DNA of 64,000 bases, from contig NZ_CP060724.1 of assembly GCF_014397255.1 (NCBI RefSeq), positions 930,001 to 994,000 on the forward strand, read 5' to 3'. The notes under the pieces are model-generated. The model was not told the DNA's origin, did no database searches, and saw nothing but the letters and a program-made list of their open reading frames with translations. The position numbers and the translations under genes were made by a program. Position 1 is the stretch's first letter. Every line of letters begins with the position of its first letter. This document shows positions 39,210 to 46,742 of the stretch, one piece after another. This DNA comes from Weissella diestrammenae. GTDB taxonomy: Bacteria > Bacillota > Bacilli > Lactobacillales > Lactobacillaceae.

Positions 39210-39220
39210 AAAGGTATCTA

Positions 39221-40594
39221 ATGTATAGAAAAATTAAATATGGTGATCAGTATTTTGCAAGGACATTGTTTATTCGATCCTTGCTTTTTATTTCGTTTAG
39301 TTTGTTGCTGATTAATACGTTTATGTTGTTTTTGTTGTTAAGTATGCGCATTAATCTAAGTATTGTTATGGTGTCAATTGTGATGTTGATTGAGTTTGCG
39401 GTTGTTTTATCGTTTGCATCTCACTTTCTGCAAAGGTTATATACTGAATATCCTAAAACGCACGATAATTGGTTGTCTCATTATATTGCAACGGTTGAAG
39501 TACAGCAGATTTTATCGAAGTTAGTGTCATCGAAAGGTGCATATGAGACTAATAGTGATGACAAGGGAGAATACATTACGTATTATCCAAAGATTAAATT
39601 CAAATTGCTACACGCAACTGGTCAATTGGTGGTAGAAGAACCAATCGATGCTGAGAAATCAATGGACTTTTTTGCTAGTGGGCAGTATGACAAGTTGATT
39701 GAGACGTCGTTATTAGCCGATTTACAAAATACGGCATCATCAAAAGGGAAAATCGTGAGTACGTTTGCATTCGATCCAATAAAATTTAGACTGCAGTTAG
39801 CTGACCTGGCACCGAAAAAAGGGACGTTAAATGTGATGCGTGGTATCGATTGGAAATACGATAAATTCTACAATATGTTGATTGCTGGAAATGTTGGTAC
39901 TGGTAAGTCTTATACGTTATTCTCAATTTTAGGGCAGTTGCTAGTGGTTACGAAGTTTGTGACTGTGTTTGACCCGAAAAAGTCAGACTTAGCCAGTTTG
40001 AAGTATACGAAAGCACTTGAGGGTAAAGTATTTAGTGATAATACAGAAATTAATGAGCAAGTGCATGTTTTTTATGAAGAGATGATGCAACGTGCGGAGA
40101 AAATGGAAAACATCAAAAAGAGTGGAAAATTAGGTGCTTATATGGACTTTAATTTTGCACCACATTTTATGTTTTTTGATGAATTTGGTGCATGGCGTGA
40201 ACGTAACGATGCATTGAAGTTTGGTAGTCCGGAGTATGACGGTTATCAGACAGCAATGTCTAACTTATTAGAGATTGCGATGCTTGGTCGTGAACTTGGT
40301 TTCTATATTATCGTGGGCATGCAACGTCCTTCTGCTGATAGTTTGCCTATGGCAATACGTAACCAGTTAAACTTTAAAATGGTTATGGGTGTACCAACAC
40401 CAGAAATTAGTAAGATGTTGTTTCCTGATAATCAAAAAGATTTGCGGGCATTGTCTCAAGATTTGAAAGGTTGGGGCTTTCTGCAGTCAGGTAATGACCA
40501 GGTACGATCATTTTTTGCACCAGAGATGCCGAAAGGCTTTAATTTGCATGAGTGGATAGAAATGATGAACAGTCAAAGAAAGGATAAGAAATAG
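39221..40594 (+). CDS. tcpA: TcpA/FtsK-type coupling ATPase
   Basis: 457 residues: two N-terminal membrane helices (about residues 15-65), then the FtsK/SpoIIIE motor with Walker A GNVGTGKS from residue 223, Walker B FMFFDEFGAW and a late arginine-rich MQRPSADSLP segment. It brings the relaxase-DNA complex to the channel (ConQ of ICEBs1, Orf21 of Tn916). Follows the AbiH-like gene by 11 bases. Confidence 0.9.
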   Translation: MYRKIKYGDQYFARTLFIRSLLFISFSLLLINTFMLFLLLSMRINLSIVMVSIVMLIEFAVVLSFASHFLQRLYTEYPKTHDNWLSHYIATVEVQQILSKLVSSKGAYETNSDDKGEYITYYPKIKFKLLHATGQLVVEEPIDAEKSMDFFASGQYDKLIETSLLADLQNTASSKGKIVSTFAFDPIKFRLQLADLAPKKGTLNVMRGIDWKYDKFYNMLIAGNVGTGKSYTLFSILGQLLVVTKFVTVFDPKKSDLASLKYTKALEGKVFSDNTEINEQVHVFYEEMMQRAEKMENIKKSGKLGAYMDFNFAPHFMFFDEFGAWRERNDALKFGSPEYDGYQTAMSNLLEIAMLGRELGFYIIVGMQRPSADSLPMAIRNQLNFKMVMGVPTPEISKMLFPDNQKDLRALSQDLKGWGFLQSGNDQVRSFFAPEMPKGFNLHEWIEMMNSQRKDKK

Positions 40595-40598
40595 GGTT

Positions 40599-40850
40599 AT
40601 GTTAGAAAATTCAGTATCATTGAATAGTTTCTTAAGAAGTGTGTGTGATAATAAAGTGCCCAAACGATGGAATGTGCGTTATTCGGGAACAAAAGGCGTT
40701 GTTAGTTTTTATTTTAATCGTCAATATTTTGAGTATAGTTTTACTATTGTCGATGATTTTGAATTTGTAGACTTTAAGTTGTTATCTGAAGAAGAGCGAG
40801 ACGTTGTTAGTGACGATGTATTGAATAAAATTTTGTCAGGAAAGAAGTGA
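40599..40850 (+). CDS. hypothetical 83-residue protein
   Basis: Small soluble protein, aromatic-rich centre (SFYFNRQYFEYSF) and acidic C-terminal half. Starts 4 bases after tcpA and ends 6 bases before the first ArdA-like gene, so in the same transcript. Not recognised. Confidence 0.6.
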   Translation: MLENSVSLNSFLRSVCDNKVPKRWNVRYSGTKGVVSFYFNRQYFEYSFTIVDDFEFVDFKLLSEEERDVVSDDVLNKILSGKK

Positions 40851-40856
40851 TAAATT

Positions 40857-41201
40857 ATGGAACTAGAAGTGCGTGTATTTGTAGCACCTGCTATTTTCCC
40901 GGCCAATGGTCTTTGGTTTGATTTACCGTTGAATGAAAATACGATACGTACGAGATTGCAGAATACTGGTAAGTTATTTGGGCTGTCCTGGAACGAACCA
41001 ATAATTATCAGTGACTATGAAGCACCGTTTGCAGTTGATGCTTATGCATCGATTAGAGAATTGAATATATTAATTGACACGTTGAGAGCAATAAAAAGTT
41101 CTGACGTGTTTTTTGATGCCATGGTATCTGGTGACTTGAAAGCTGCAGGTGTTGATTTAAGTGTTTTTGATTATAAACAGTACTTTCGTACGTTAAATTA
41201 A
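40857..41201 (+). CDS. short ArdA-like antirestriction protein
   Basis: 114 residues, acidic. The ISDYEAPFAVDAYASIRELN segment is the conserved N-terminal region of ArdA, a DNA mimic that inhibits type I restriction enzymes. It has only about the first two-thirds of a full ArdA and ends in a short FDYKQYFRTLN. Could be a single-domain variant or a degenerate copy. Confidence 0.72.
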   Translation: MELEVRVFVAPAIFPANGLWFDLPLNENTIRTRLQNTGKLFGLSWNEPIIISDYEAPFAVDAYASIRELNILIDTLRAIKSSDVFFDAMVSGDLKAAGVDLSVFDYKQYFRTLN

Positions 41202-41212
41202 GGAGAAAAGAT

Positions 41213-41722
41213 ATGACAGTAGAAGTAAAAATTTTTGTTGGTGCAATGTTGCAGCCTGCTAATGGTAAGTGGTTTACACTACCAACGCCAGTGAGAACAA
41301 TTGAAGCTGAATTAGAGCGCATCGGGGCGATTGGTGGTACAAGTCACAATGAAGAGTACATGATTACAGATTATGAAGCACCGTTTAAAATCGATGCACA
41401 TACGTCGATTAATCTTTTAAATCAAGTAGCTGATGAATTATCTCGGACTGAAGTAGCTGATGATGTGATCAAACTTCTTTTTTCTAGCCATTTTTCAGAT
41501 ATTCAAAAGTTTAATAATGATGAAGTATCTGGTTTGGAAATAATTCAAGCGGATAACCAGTCAGATTTGGCTTATGAAGTATTAGAAAGTATTGGCGGTG
41601 TTGGTGAATTGCCTGCTGACAAGATAGAAAGTTATTTTGATTATGACGCTTATGGTCGTGATTTGTTGATGTCTGGTGATTATTCTGATCTAGGTAAAGG
41701 TGTTTATATTGGGAATAATTAG
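41213..41722 (+). CDS. ardA: ArdA antirestriction protein
   Basis: 169 residues, full length. Contains ITDYEAPFKIDAHTSINLLN and the C-terminal YFDYDAYGRDLLMSGDYSDLGKGVYI of ArdA. Strongly acidic, as expected for a B-DNA mimic protecting incoming element DNA from type I restriction. Lies near the oriT, so it could enter early. Confidence 0.85.
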   Translation: MTVEVKIFVGAMLQPANGKWFTLPTPVRTIEAELERIGAIGGTSHNEEYMITDYEAPFKIDAHTSINLLNQVADELSRTEVADDVIKLLFSSHFSDIQKFNNDEVSGLEIIQADNQSDLAYEVLESIGGVGELPADKIESYFDYDAYGRDLLMSGDYSDLGKGVYIGNN

Positions 41723-41737
41723 AAAGGTGGGAAAATA

Positions 41738-41971
41738 ATGTTTTTAGGAATTAATGAAGAAAATTTAGAGGTTCGTTTATCGCGAGAAGGCATTTCTAAA
41801 CTTAAACATAGTATGGAACTATTGAAAGATGCTTCTAATGAATTAAAGAATGTTAGAGATGAGTTAGAAGGCCCGGCCGGTATTGAAACAGTAGATATCG
41901 TCAGTTTTGACATGCTTCAAGATTATTATAAAATGCAAAATTTATTAAGTTCTTTGAAGGAAACTGATTAG
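41738..41971 (+). CDS. small helical protein, paralog A
   Basis: 77 residues: MFLGINEENLEVRLSREG then a helical Glu/Lys-rich body and LQDYYKMQNLL near the end. Not recognised. The next gene is a paralog with the same opening and QDYYKLEFLL. Likely accessory to transfer or regulation. Confidence 0.6.
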   Translation: MFLGINEENLEVRLSREGISKLKHSMELLKDASNELKNVRDELEGPAGIETVDIVSFDMLQDYYKMQNLLSSLKETD

Positions 41972-41997
41972 TCTTAATTAAGAAAGGTTAATTGAAA

Positions 41998-42245
41998 ATG
42001 TTTTTAGGCGTTAGAACTGATGAAGAGAATATTCGTTTGTCAGCTGAAGGTAAAACCAAACTAAAAAATGTAATGGAGCTCTTAAAGGCCGCATCACTTG
42101 AGTTTGTATACGTTACAGAAAAAATTCAGGGAGTTGCTGGTATAAATGCAGCAGAAAATATTGATTTTGAGATTTTTCAAGATTACTATAAATTGGAATT
42201 TTTGTTGGATCCGAAAAAAAGGACAATGAATCGTTGGATGATTAA
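41998..42245 (+). pseudogene. small helical protein, paralog B, frameshifted at its end
   Basis: Starts MFLGVRTDEENIRLSAEG like its neighbour. At the seven-A tract 42214-42220 one more A would give a tail KKKDNESLDD ending at 42245, the same length and acidity as paralog A. As written, the frame instead continues to 42384 as a hydrophobic run that is antisense to the small gene on the other strand, so the long version is not believable. Confidence 0.6.
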
Positions 42246-42258
42246 TTGTCTTTTTATT

Positions 42259-42387
42259 TTATCTATTGCGATATGGAAGTTTAAATCGTCGTTTGCAATA
42301 TCGATTGCTACAAGTTACCCAATTATTTTGCGTGACGTACATTGCGCCACCACAATTATAGCAATAGCAGTATATGTTATATGACAT
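42259..42387 (-). CDS. 42-residue cysteine-rich zinc-ribbon-like protein
   Basis: On the minus strand GAAAGGAG stands 9 bases before an ATG, with a TATAAT box further upstream (plus-strand 42411-42420 region). The product carries CYNCGG and CSNRYC, that is Cys9, Cys12, Cys26 and Cys31 plus Cys7, and a basic CKRRFKLPYRNR tail: a minimal zinc ribbon, possibly nucleic-acid binding. It converges on paralog B, ending 13 bases beyond that gene's corrected stop. Confidence 0.6.
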   Translation of the reverse strand: MSYNIYCYCYNCGGAMYVTQNNWVTCSNRYCKRRFKLPYRNR

Positions 42388-42537
42388 GTGAGATGTTCTC
42401 CTTTCTTGCTTTATTATACTTTGTTTACTTTTGAGCAAGAATATTTCTGAACATTAATTTAGTCGATTAGGCATCTAGCCTAGTCTTGATTGGTGAAAGA
42501 TTATCTTATATAAAAAAGAAAATAAGAGGTCTATATC

Positions 42538-42828
42538 ATGGTTGATAAGCAAGTTATATCGTTAATTGAAAATTCATTAGTAGAATTAGATACATTAAAA
42601 AAGTTGGGTGAGTTACCAGCTACGCAACAATTGTCGATTGAATTAAAAAAGCTTAATGCTAGTGGGGAATTGGAAGCTATGAACCCACTTTTGACAACGT
42701 ATGTCGCAAGTATTGTTAAGAACGTTGGTTTCTTATTGGGTACTTATAATAGTGTGCATACACATGCTGAAAATCGTACTGGAGAATTGCAAGAGTTAAT
42801 GGCGCAATTGTCTAAAGCAGCTAAGTAA
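42538..42828 (+). CDS. hypothetical 96-residue helical protein
   Basis: Soluble, helical, ending in GELQELMAQLSKAAK. AAGAGG precedes the ATG. Not recognised. Upstream 150 bases separate it from the minus-strand zinc-ribbon gene, so the two are divergent and may share control. Confidence 0.6.
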   Translation: MVDKQVISLIENSLVELDTLKKLGELPATQQLSIELKKLNASGELEAMNPLLTTYVASIVKNVGFLLGTYNSVHTHAENRTGELQELMAQLSKAAK

Positions 42829-42910
42829 TTTAGTCTGATCAAAATAATTAAATAATCAATGATAATCTTTCATCAATCAAGGCTAGGCTATTGTCTGGTC
42901 TTTTCTCATA

Positions 42911-42967
42911 CACTGAACGTAAAAATTGCTTAACCTGGGTTTGGTTAAGCGATTTTTACGTTCAGTG
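42911..42967. repeat. 25-bp inverted repeat hairpin upstream of oriT
   Basis: CACTGAACGTAAAAAT then T then GCTTAACC, a 7-base loop, and the complement with a single T/G wobble position. It has no T run, so it reads more like an origin or recombination structure than a simple terminator. The 12-mer TTTTACGTTCAG of its right arm recurs at 48517-48528, after the relaxase gene. Confidence 0.75.
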
Positions 42968-43557
42968 TCCACCAACCGGAACATCGTGTAGGGCGGTAGT
43001 GTCTTTTTCACATGCTTAGTTCGCATCGATGTATTTGGCTAACCAACCACTTGAATTATGGTGGGTTTTATATGTTGCACCATTGAACGTGTCAGTGACC
43101 AAAGGGAACGGCAGTGGCAATATCCGTGGCTCTAGCGGAGCGTTGAGAGCCATGGGTGTCTTGGTTACGGAAAGTGAACGCAAAGCGTGAGCCCGTAACT
43201 GACACCTTGCGTGATAATGGGGCAACTAAATGATGTATAACCCCCGTACACTAACAGGGGGTTAGATTGCAAGAAGCGCTATCGGCGCACAAGCCAAAAC
43301 GGGTGCTGAATTGCTGATATATCGGCATTTGTATGGCTCTTGCAAAAATTGGTACTCAAAAAGCAAAAATGCTAATTTTTGAAAGAATTTCGACTAAAAT
43401 TGGCATCTTATATGTCTTGAATTAAAGGGGGTGTTTGATTTTTCAATATTTATCAGGTTAAAACACCTGCAAATTATGGTTTTATCCGGCTTTTTAGATT
43501 AAGTCGGTTTTTTTATTGCAAATGTTGTGAATAATATCAAAAAAGGGAGTTCTTAAA
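42968..43557. other. non-coding origin region of the element
   Basis: About 600 bases without a gene. Holds several dyads: GGCTCT...AGAGCC (43123-43151), a larger imperfect stem GGTGTC-GTTACGG...CCGTAAC-GACACC (43155-43206), and the oriT-like palindrome at 43238-43264. The dyads before oriT could be a single-strand origin or relaxosome binding sites. A hairpin GCCGGATAAAA/AATCCGGC-type near 43480-43515 precedes the adhesin gene. Confidence 0.55.
43238..43264 (+). other. oriT / nick site of the MOBT relaxase
   Basis: TAACCCCC and GGGGGTTA form 8-bp arms around an 11-base loop ending CTAACA. The CTAACAGGGGG run is the same as that remembered for the nicking palindromes of ICEBs1 and Tn916, whose relaxases are of the same MOBT family as the one encoded here. 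Confidence 0.78.
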
Positions 43558-45443
43558 ATGACTACAATTTCAAATAAACAAATGCGTAAGCTAAAGCGGT
43601 ATATGACGGTTGCTACAATGGCGGTATCATTATCGGGTGGTTTTGTTATGCCGATTGTTGCAAGTGCTAATTCTGTGGCACCGACTACAGTATCTGCCTT
43701 GTTGGCAAGTCGTGCCTTAAACAATGATCACAATGGATTAGGACAAATTTACTATCCAAATGGTAGTTCTATTGGTGTGTACGCTGCCACTGGCGATGAT
43801 CAGGCAAATATTTCTAATGGTGTAACAACACCAAATACAGTAATCAGTTACGGTAACGTAAGTAAAAGTGCTGTGATGTTTGGTAATGGACAATTTGTAT
43901 ATTGTTTGCAGAATCACAAAGGAAACCCTGCAGGAACACCTGGAACGTCGTGGGACTCTAATTTATCAGATTATGCTAATGAGACAATGACGGTAGTCAT
44001 GGCATTAGGATATCCAAATACGTCATTATCGAGTGGCAATAACTCGGCTATTCGTGATTATATGTCGACGCAATATGCGATTTGGGCTGCTGAACAAGAT
44101 GGGCAAATCAAAACTGACAATGGTTCTATGGCAAGTTTGAACTCATTGTCTGATGGAGCGGGTGTAATTCAACGTGCAAACGATTTATATAATCGAGCAC
44201 TAGATATTATGTCAAAGGGTGGAATTTCATATTTAACTCGTGATACTCATGATGAAGAAAAAGCAAAGGCAGAAAGTCAATTAACTGCTGATTTAACGGC
44301 AGCTGCATCAGCTAAAACAGATGAATTAAATAAGACAGTCGATTCAGATTTGGATAATCAAACCCAAACAGAAACAAAGAGTATGACAAAATACATGCAA
44401 GATGTATCAGATAAAGCGCTGAACACTGTGCAATCAACTTACACTAAACTAGGTCAGGACGTGTTGGCTGATAAGGTGAACATGCTTTTGGGTGCTAATC
44501 ATAAGCCGATTGCAACACTAAACAGTTCTCAATACATGTTCATGGACAAAAGCGACAATTCACGTGCGTTTACATTTAAGCCGATTGCGACTATGCCGTC
44601 ACTTAATTTGGGAAATGATGATGCAAGTACGTTGATTCCAAATAAGACAACGAAGTTGGATACAAAGAAAAATTATGCTGGTGAGATGAACACTAGTGCA
44701 ACTGGAAAGGTAATCTCATCAACTGCTGGAGCTGGTTTGAATGAATTAGGCGACAAGGTCAATACGATAGCTATTAAATTGGATCATCAGTTACCAACGG
44801 GATCATATGTGATGCAAGGAGACCAGAAGATTAATGAACAAAATAACGGGACGTTCATTATCAAAAATGATGCAGAATTTGAGATTCATATTCCAGGCAA
44901 TGCGTCATCAGATACGGAAAAGTTAAGTTACACGATTGTGGGTAATACGGCATTAACTTTGGCTGATTTTAAGGCGTCAGCAAAGACTGACTTGTCTGGT
45001 ACTGAAGAGATTAAGGCATCTGCAAAGGATACTGTTGATTCGACAATTAGTTTCCCATACCACACCGATGCTGAAGTTGGTGTTGTCAGTGTGGGAAAGT
45101 CACCAAATCCCGCTAATCAGGATACGGGAGTGTTTGTCATGAATATGAATGCGGTTGATAAGACTGATGAAGTATCAGGCAATGTGCCAGTTGAAGTGAA
45201 TAAGACTAAGAATGTTGATGCAGATTATTCAGACAAGAAAGACTTGAATATTCAGGTCGACGCTACTGCTGTACGTAAAGCAGATGCTCAAAGTAAGTTT
45301 TCATGGGGGCTGAATTAGCGGAGACTGCTGCAAAACACCCAGTATCATTCGTAACAGCTGGATTAGCTGGTATTGCTGGATTAGCTGGTATTGCTGGATT
45401 AGCCGGTATGACAGTTTATCTTTATAAGAGGCGTCGGGCATAA
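43558..45443 (+). pseudogene. thioester-domain surface adhesin, frameshifted near its wall anchor
   Basis: About 628 residues when repaired: signal peptide (to about residue 40, VASANS), a thioester domain with Cys116 in VYCLQNHKGNPAGTPG and Gln172 in TQYAIWAAEQ, a long Lys/Asp/Thr-rich helical stalk, and a C-terminal membrane helix of AGLAGI repeats with a YKRRRA tail. Thioester domains bind covalently to host or partner amines. The frame ends early at 45318; one more G in the five-G tract 45305-45309 restores the membrane anchor to 45443. No LPXTG precedes the helix; only ELAETAAK is seen. Confidence 0.82.
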
Positions 45444-45462
45444 AGAAGAAAAGGTTAACATT

Positions 45463-45681
45463 ATGGCGTATATCAATTATTTAGATTACAAGAAACGTAT
45501 TAAATTTATAGAAACACAATTAGGTTCAGTTGATTCTGCTATTCAAACGTTGCCTATTTTGTTGTCTGGCGTTGAGAATCAACAGGCGTTGGATCAATGT
45601 ACTGACATAATTAATAGATTTAATACTGATTTGCGTAAGTTATATGATGATTTGGCAATGTTTAATGATATTAAATTTTAA
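45463..45681 (+). CDS. hypothetical 72-residue helical protein
   Basis: Soluble helical protein, aromatic at the N-terminus (MAYINYLDYKKRIKF). AGAAGAAAAGG lies upstream. Begins 20 bases after the adhesin. Not recognised. Confidence 0.6.
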   Translation: MAYINYLDYKKRIKFIETQLGSVDSAIQTLPILLSGVENQQALDQCTDIINRFNTDLRKLYDDLAMFNDIKF

Positions 45682-45739
45682 AAATTATAAAGCATAGGGT
45701 AAACAATATTTATCTTTCCCACTGATTGATAATAATTAG

Positions 45740-45840
45740 TTCTCAATAAGTTAAAGACTTCGCAAGGTTCGTGACCTTGATTGAGAATTGCCAGTAATGG
45801 CAAAGAAAAAGGCATCAGACTGATAGCTGGTGCCTTTTAT
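45740..45840 (+). ncRNA. conserved RNA repeat, copy 1, with terminator
   Basis: Outer stem TTCTCAA/TTGAGAA (45740-45746, 45781-45787) encloses the hairpin CAAGGT-TCGTG-ACCTTG (45763-45779). A second hairpin TTGCCA-GTAA-TGGCAA follows, then a terminator GGCATCAG...CTGGTGCC with TTTTAT. Reads as a complete small RNA of about 100 bases on the plus strand. Confidence 0.65.
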
Positions 45841-45855
45841 CGAGAGAGTAACAAT

Positions 45856-46011
45856 TTAGATCATATGGCTAATGAAGTTTTGCAACATAATCATTGCAAC
45901 AATAAACAATGTTGTTTTTGGAAATGTTACAACTAAATTGAATATGACTTTGACTAACGCAAAGATAATACGGAAAAATATTTCAATAGTATCGGTTAAC
46001 TTTTCAAGCAT
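45856..46011 (-). CDS. 51-residue hydrophobic peptide, candidate type I toxin
   Basis: Minus strand: AAAAGGAGGTGATAAT directly before the ATG is a near-perfect ribosome site. The product MLEKLTDTIEIFFRIIFALV... is mostly membrane-spanning, with a Lys-Thr-Thr turn near residue 32 and ends ISHMI. A TGATATAAT extended -10 lies at 46088-46099. Its transcript would run into the bidirectional terminator shared with RNA copy 1, the arrangement of Fst/par-type toxin-antitoxin loci. No known toxin family is recognised. Confidence 0.62.
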   Translation of the reverse strand: MLEKLTDTIEIFFRIIFALVKVIFNLVVTFPKTTLFIVAMIMLQNFISHMI

Positions 46012-46088
46012 ATTATCACCTCCTTTTCACAATTCTCTATAACTAATTGTTGTGAAATTGTGTAGGGGGCGCCTACCTCTCGACTGTT

Positions 46089-46099
46089 TCATTATATCA
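46089..46099 (-). promoter_or_regulatory. minus-strand promoter of the hydrophobic peptide
   Basis: TATAAT on the minus strand (plus 46091-46096) preceded by TGA, an extended -10 element. Equivalent TGATATGAT and TGATATAAT sites stand in the next two intervals at 46335-46343 and 46590-46598. Confidence 0.6.
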
Positions 46100-46119
46100 A
46101 ACTTATTTGGTTTGGTTTG

Positions 46120-46226
46120 TTCTCAATAAGTTCTAGACTTCGCAAGGTTCGTGACCTTGGTTGAGAATTGTCAATAATGGCAAAAAAAAGGCACTAGTAA
46201 ACTTTGGGAGCGACTAGTGCCTTTCT
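46120..46226 (+). ncRNA. conserved RNA repeat, copy 2, with terminator
   Basis: TTCTCAA/TTGAGAA (46120-46126, 46161-46167), CAAGGT-TCGTG-ACCTTG inside, second hairpin TTGTCA-ATAA-TGGCAA (G-U wobble where copy 1 has G-C), terminator GGCACTAGT...ACTAGTGCC (46190-46221) and a short T run. Confidence 0.68.
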
Positions 46227-46228
46227 GC

Positions 46229-46328
46229 ATCAAGGGAGGTGTGAAACATTAATGGACATTATTATATTAGTTAAAACAAATGATTACTGAAATATTTATT
46301 CAAAAGAATCGATATTCTCCCCCTTGAT
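46229..46328. repeat. inverted repeat interval after RNA copy 2
   Basis: ATCAAGGG (46229-46236) pairs with CCCTTGAT (46321-46328), enclosing 84 bases. The left arm overlaps a ribosome-site-like AAGGGAGG and a 12-codon frame MDIIILVKTNDY (46252-46290); pairing would hide the site. The same layout recurs after copy 3. Confidence 0.55.
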
Positions 46329-46378
46329 AGGAATATCATATCAGAATTTATTGAAATTGTATATTTATTAGGGGTTTA

Positions 46379-46486
46379 TTCTCAATAAGCAAAAGACTTT
46401 GCAAGGTTCGTGACCTTGGTTGAGAGTCGCCAGTAATTGCAAAGAAAAAGACACTAGTAAACTATGGGAGCGACTAGTGTCTTTCT
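46379..46486 (+). ncRNA. conserved RNA repeat, copy 3, with terminator
   Basis: TTCTCAA/TTGAGAG (46379-46385, 46420-46426) around the invariant CAAGGT-TCGTG-ACCTTG hairpin; terminator GACACTAGT...ACTAGTGTC (46450-46481). Against copy 2 the second terminator pair changes from G-C to A-T on both arms, a compensatory change supporting the stem. Confidence 0.68.
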
Positions 46487-46487
46487 G

Positions 46488-46584
46488 TATCAAAGGGGGA
46501 ACGAAACATTAATGAACATTATTAAAATTGACATAAAAAATGATGAAATATTTATTTGAAAAACTGATATTTTCCCCTTTGATA
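46488..46584. repeat. inverted repeat interval after RNA copy 3
   Basis: TATCAAAGGGG (46488-46498) and CCCCTTTGATA (46574-46584) are an 11-bp perfect inverted repeat around 75 bases containing a 15-codon frame MNIIKIDIKNDEIFI. Parallels the interval after copy 2. Confidence 0.6.
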
Positions 46585-46633
46585 GAAATATTATATCAGA
46601 ATTTATTTAAATTGCATATTTATTATGTATTTG

Positions 46634-46681
46634 TTCTCAATGAGCAAAAGACTTTGCAAGGTTCGTGACCTTGATTGAGGG
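46634..46681 (+). ncRNA. conserved RNA repeat, copy 4, in the relaxase leader
   Basis: TTCTCAA/TTGAGGG (46634-46640, 46675-46681) around the same CAAGGT-TCGTG-ACCTTG hairpin, but with no terminator after it. It lies in the 5' leader of the relaxase transcript, so the structure may act in cis, or be a target for the RNAs made by copies 1-3. Confidence 0.62.
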
Positions 46682-46742
46682 TGATCAATGATAATATTCA
46701 GTATTTTGAAGGATAAAAAAATGAAAAAAGGAGTGTGTAATT

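Noticed and set aside
41998-42384. 130-residue plus-strand protein with a hydrophobic tail
   Set aside because: The tail after the A7 tract is antisense to a better supported minus-strand gene; a one-base repair gives a tail like that of the neighbouring paralog.
45739-46681. CRISPR array or plasmid iterons
   Set aside because: Repeats are 255-380 bases apart with internal hairpins and terminators; no uniform spacers or tight direct repeats.
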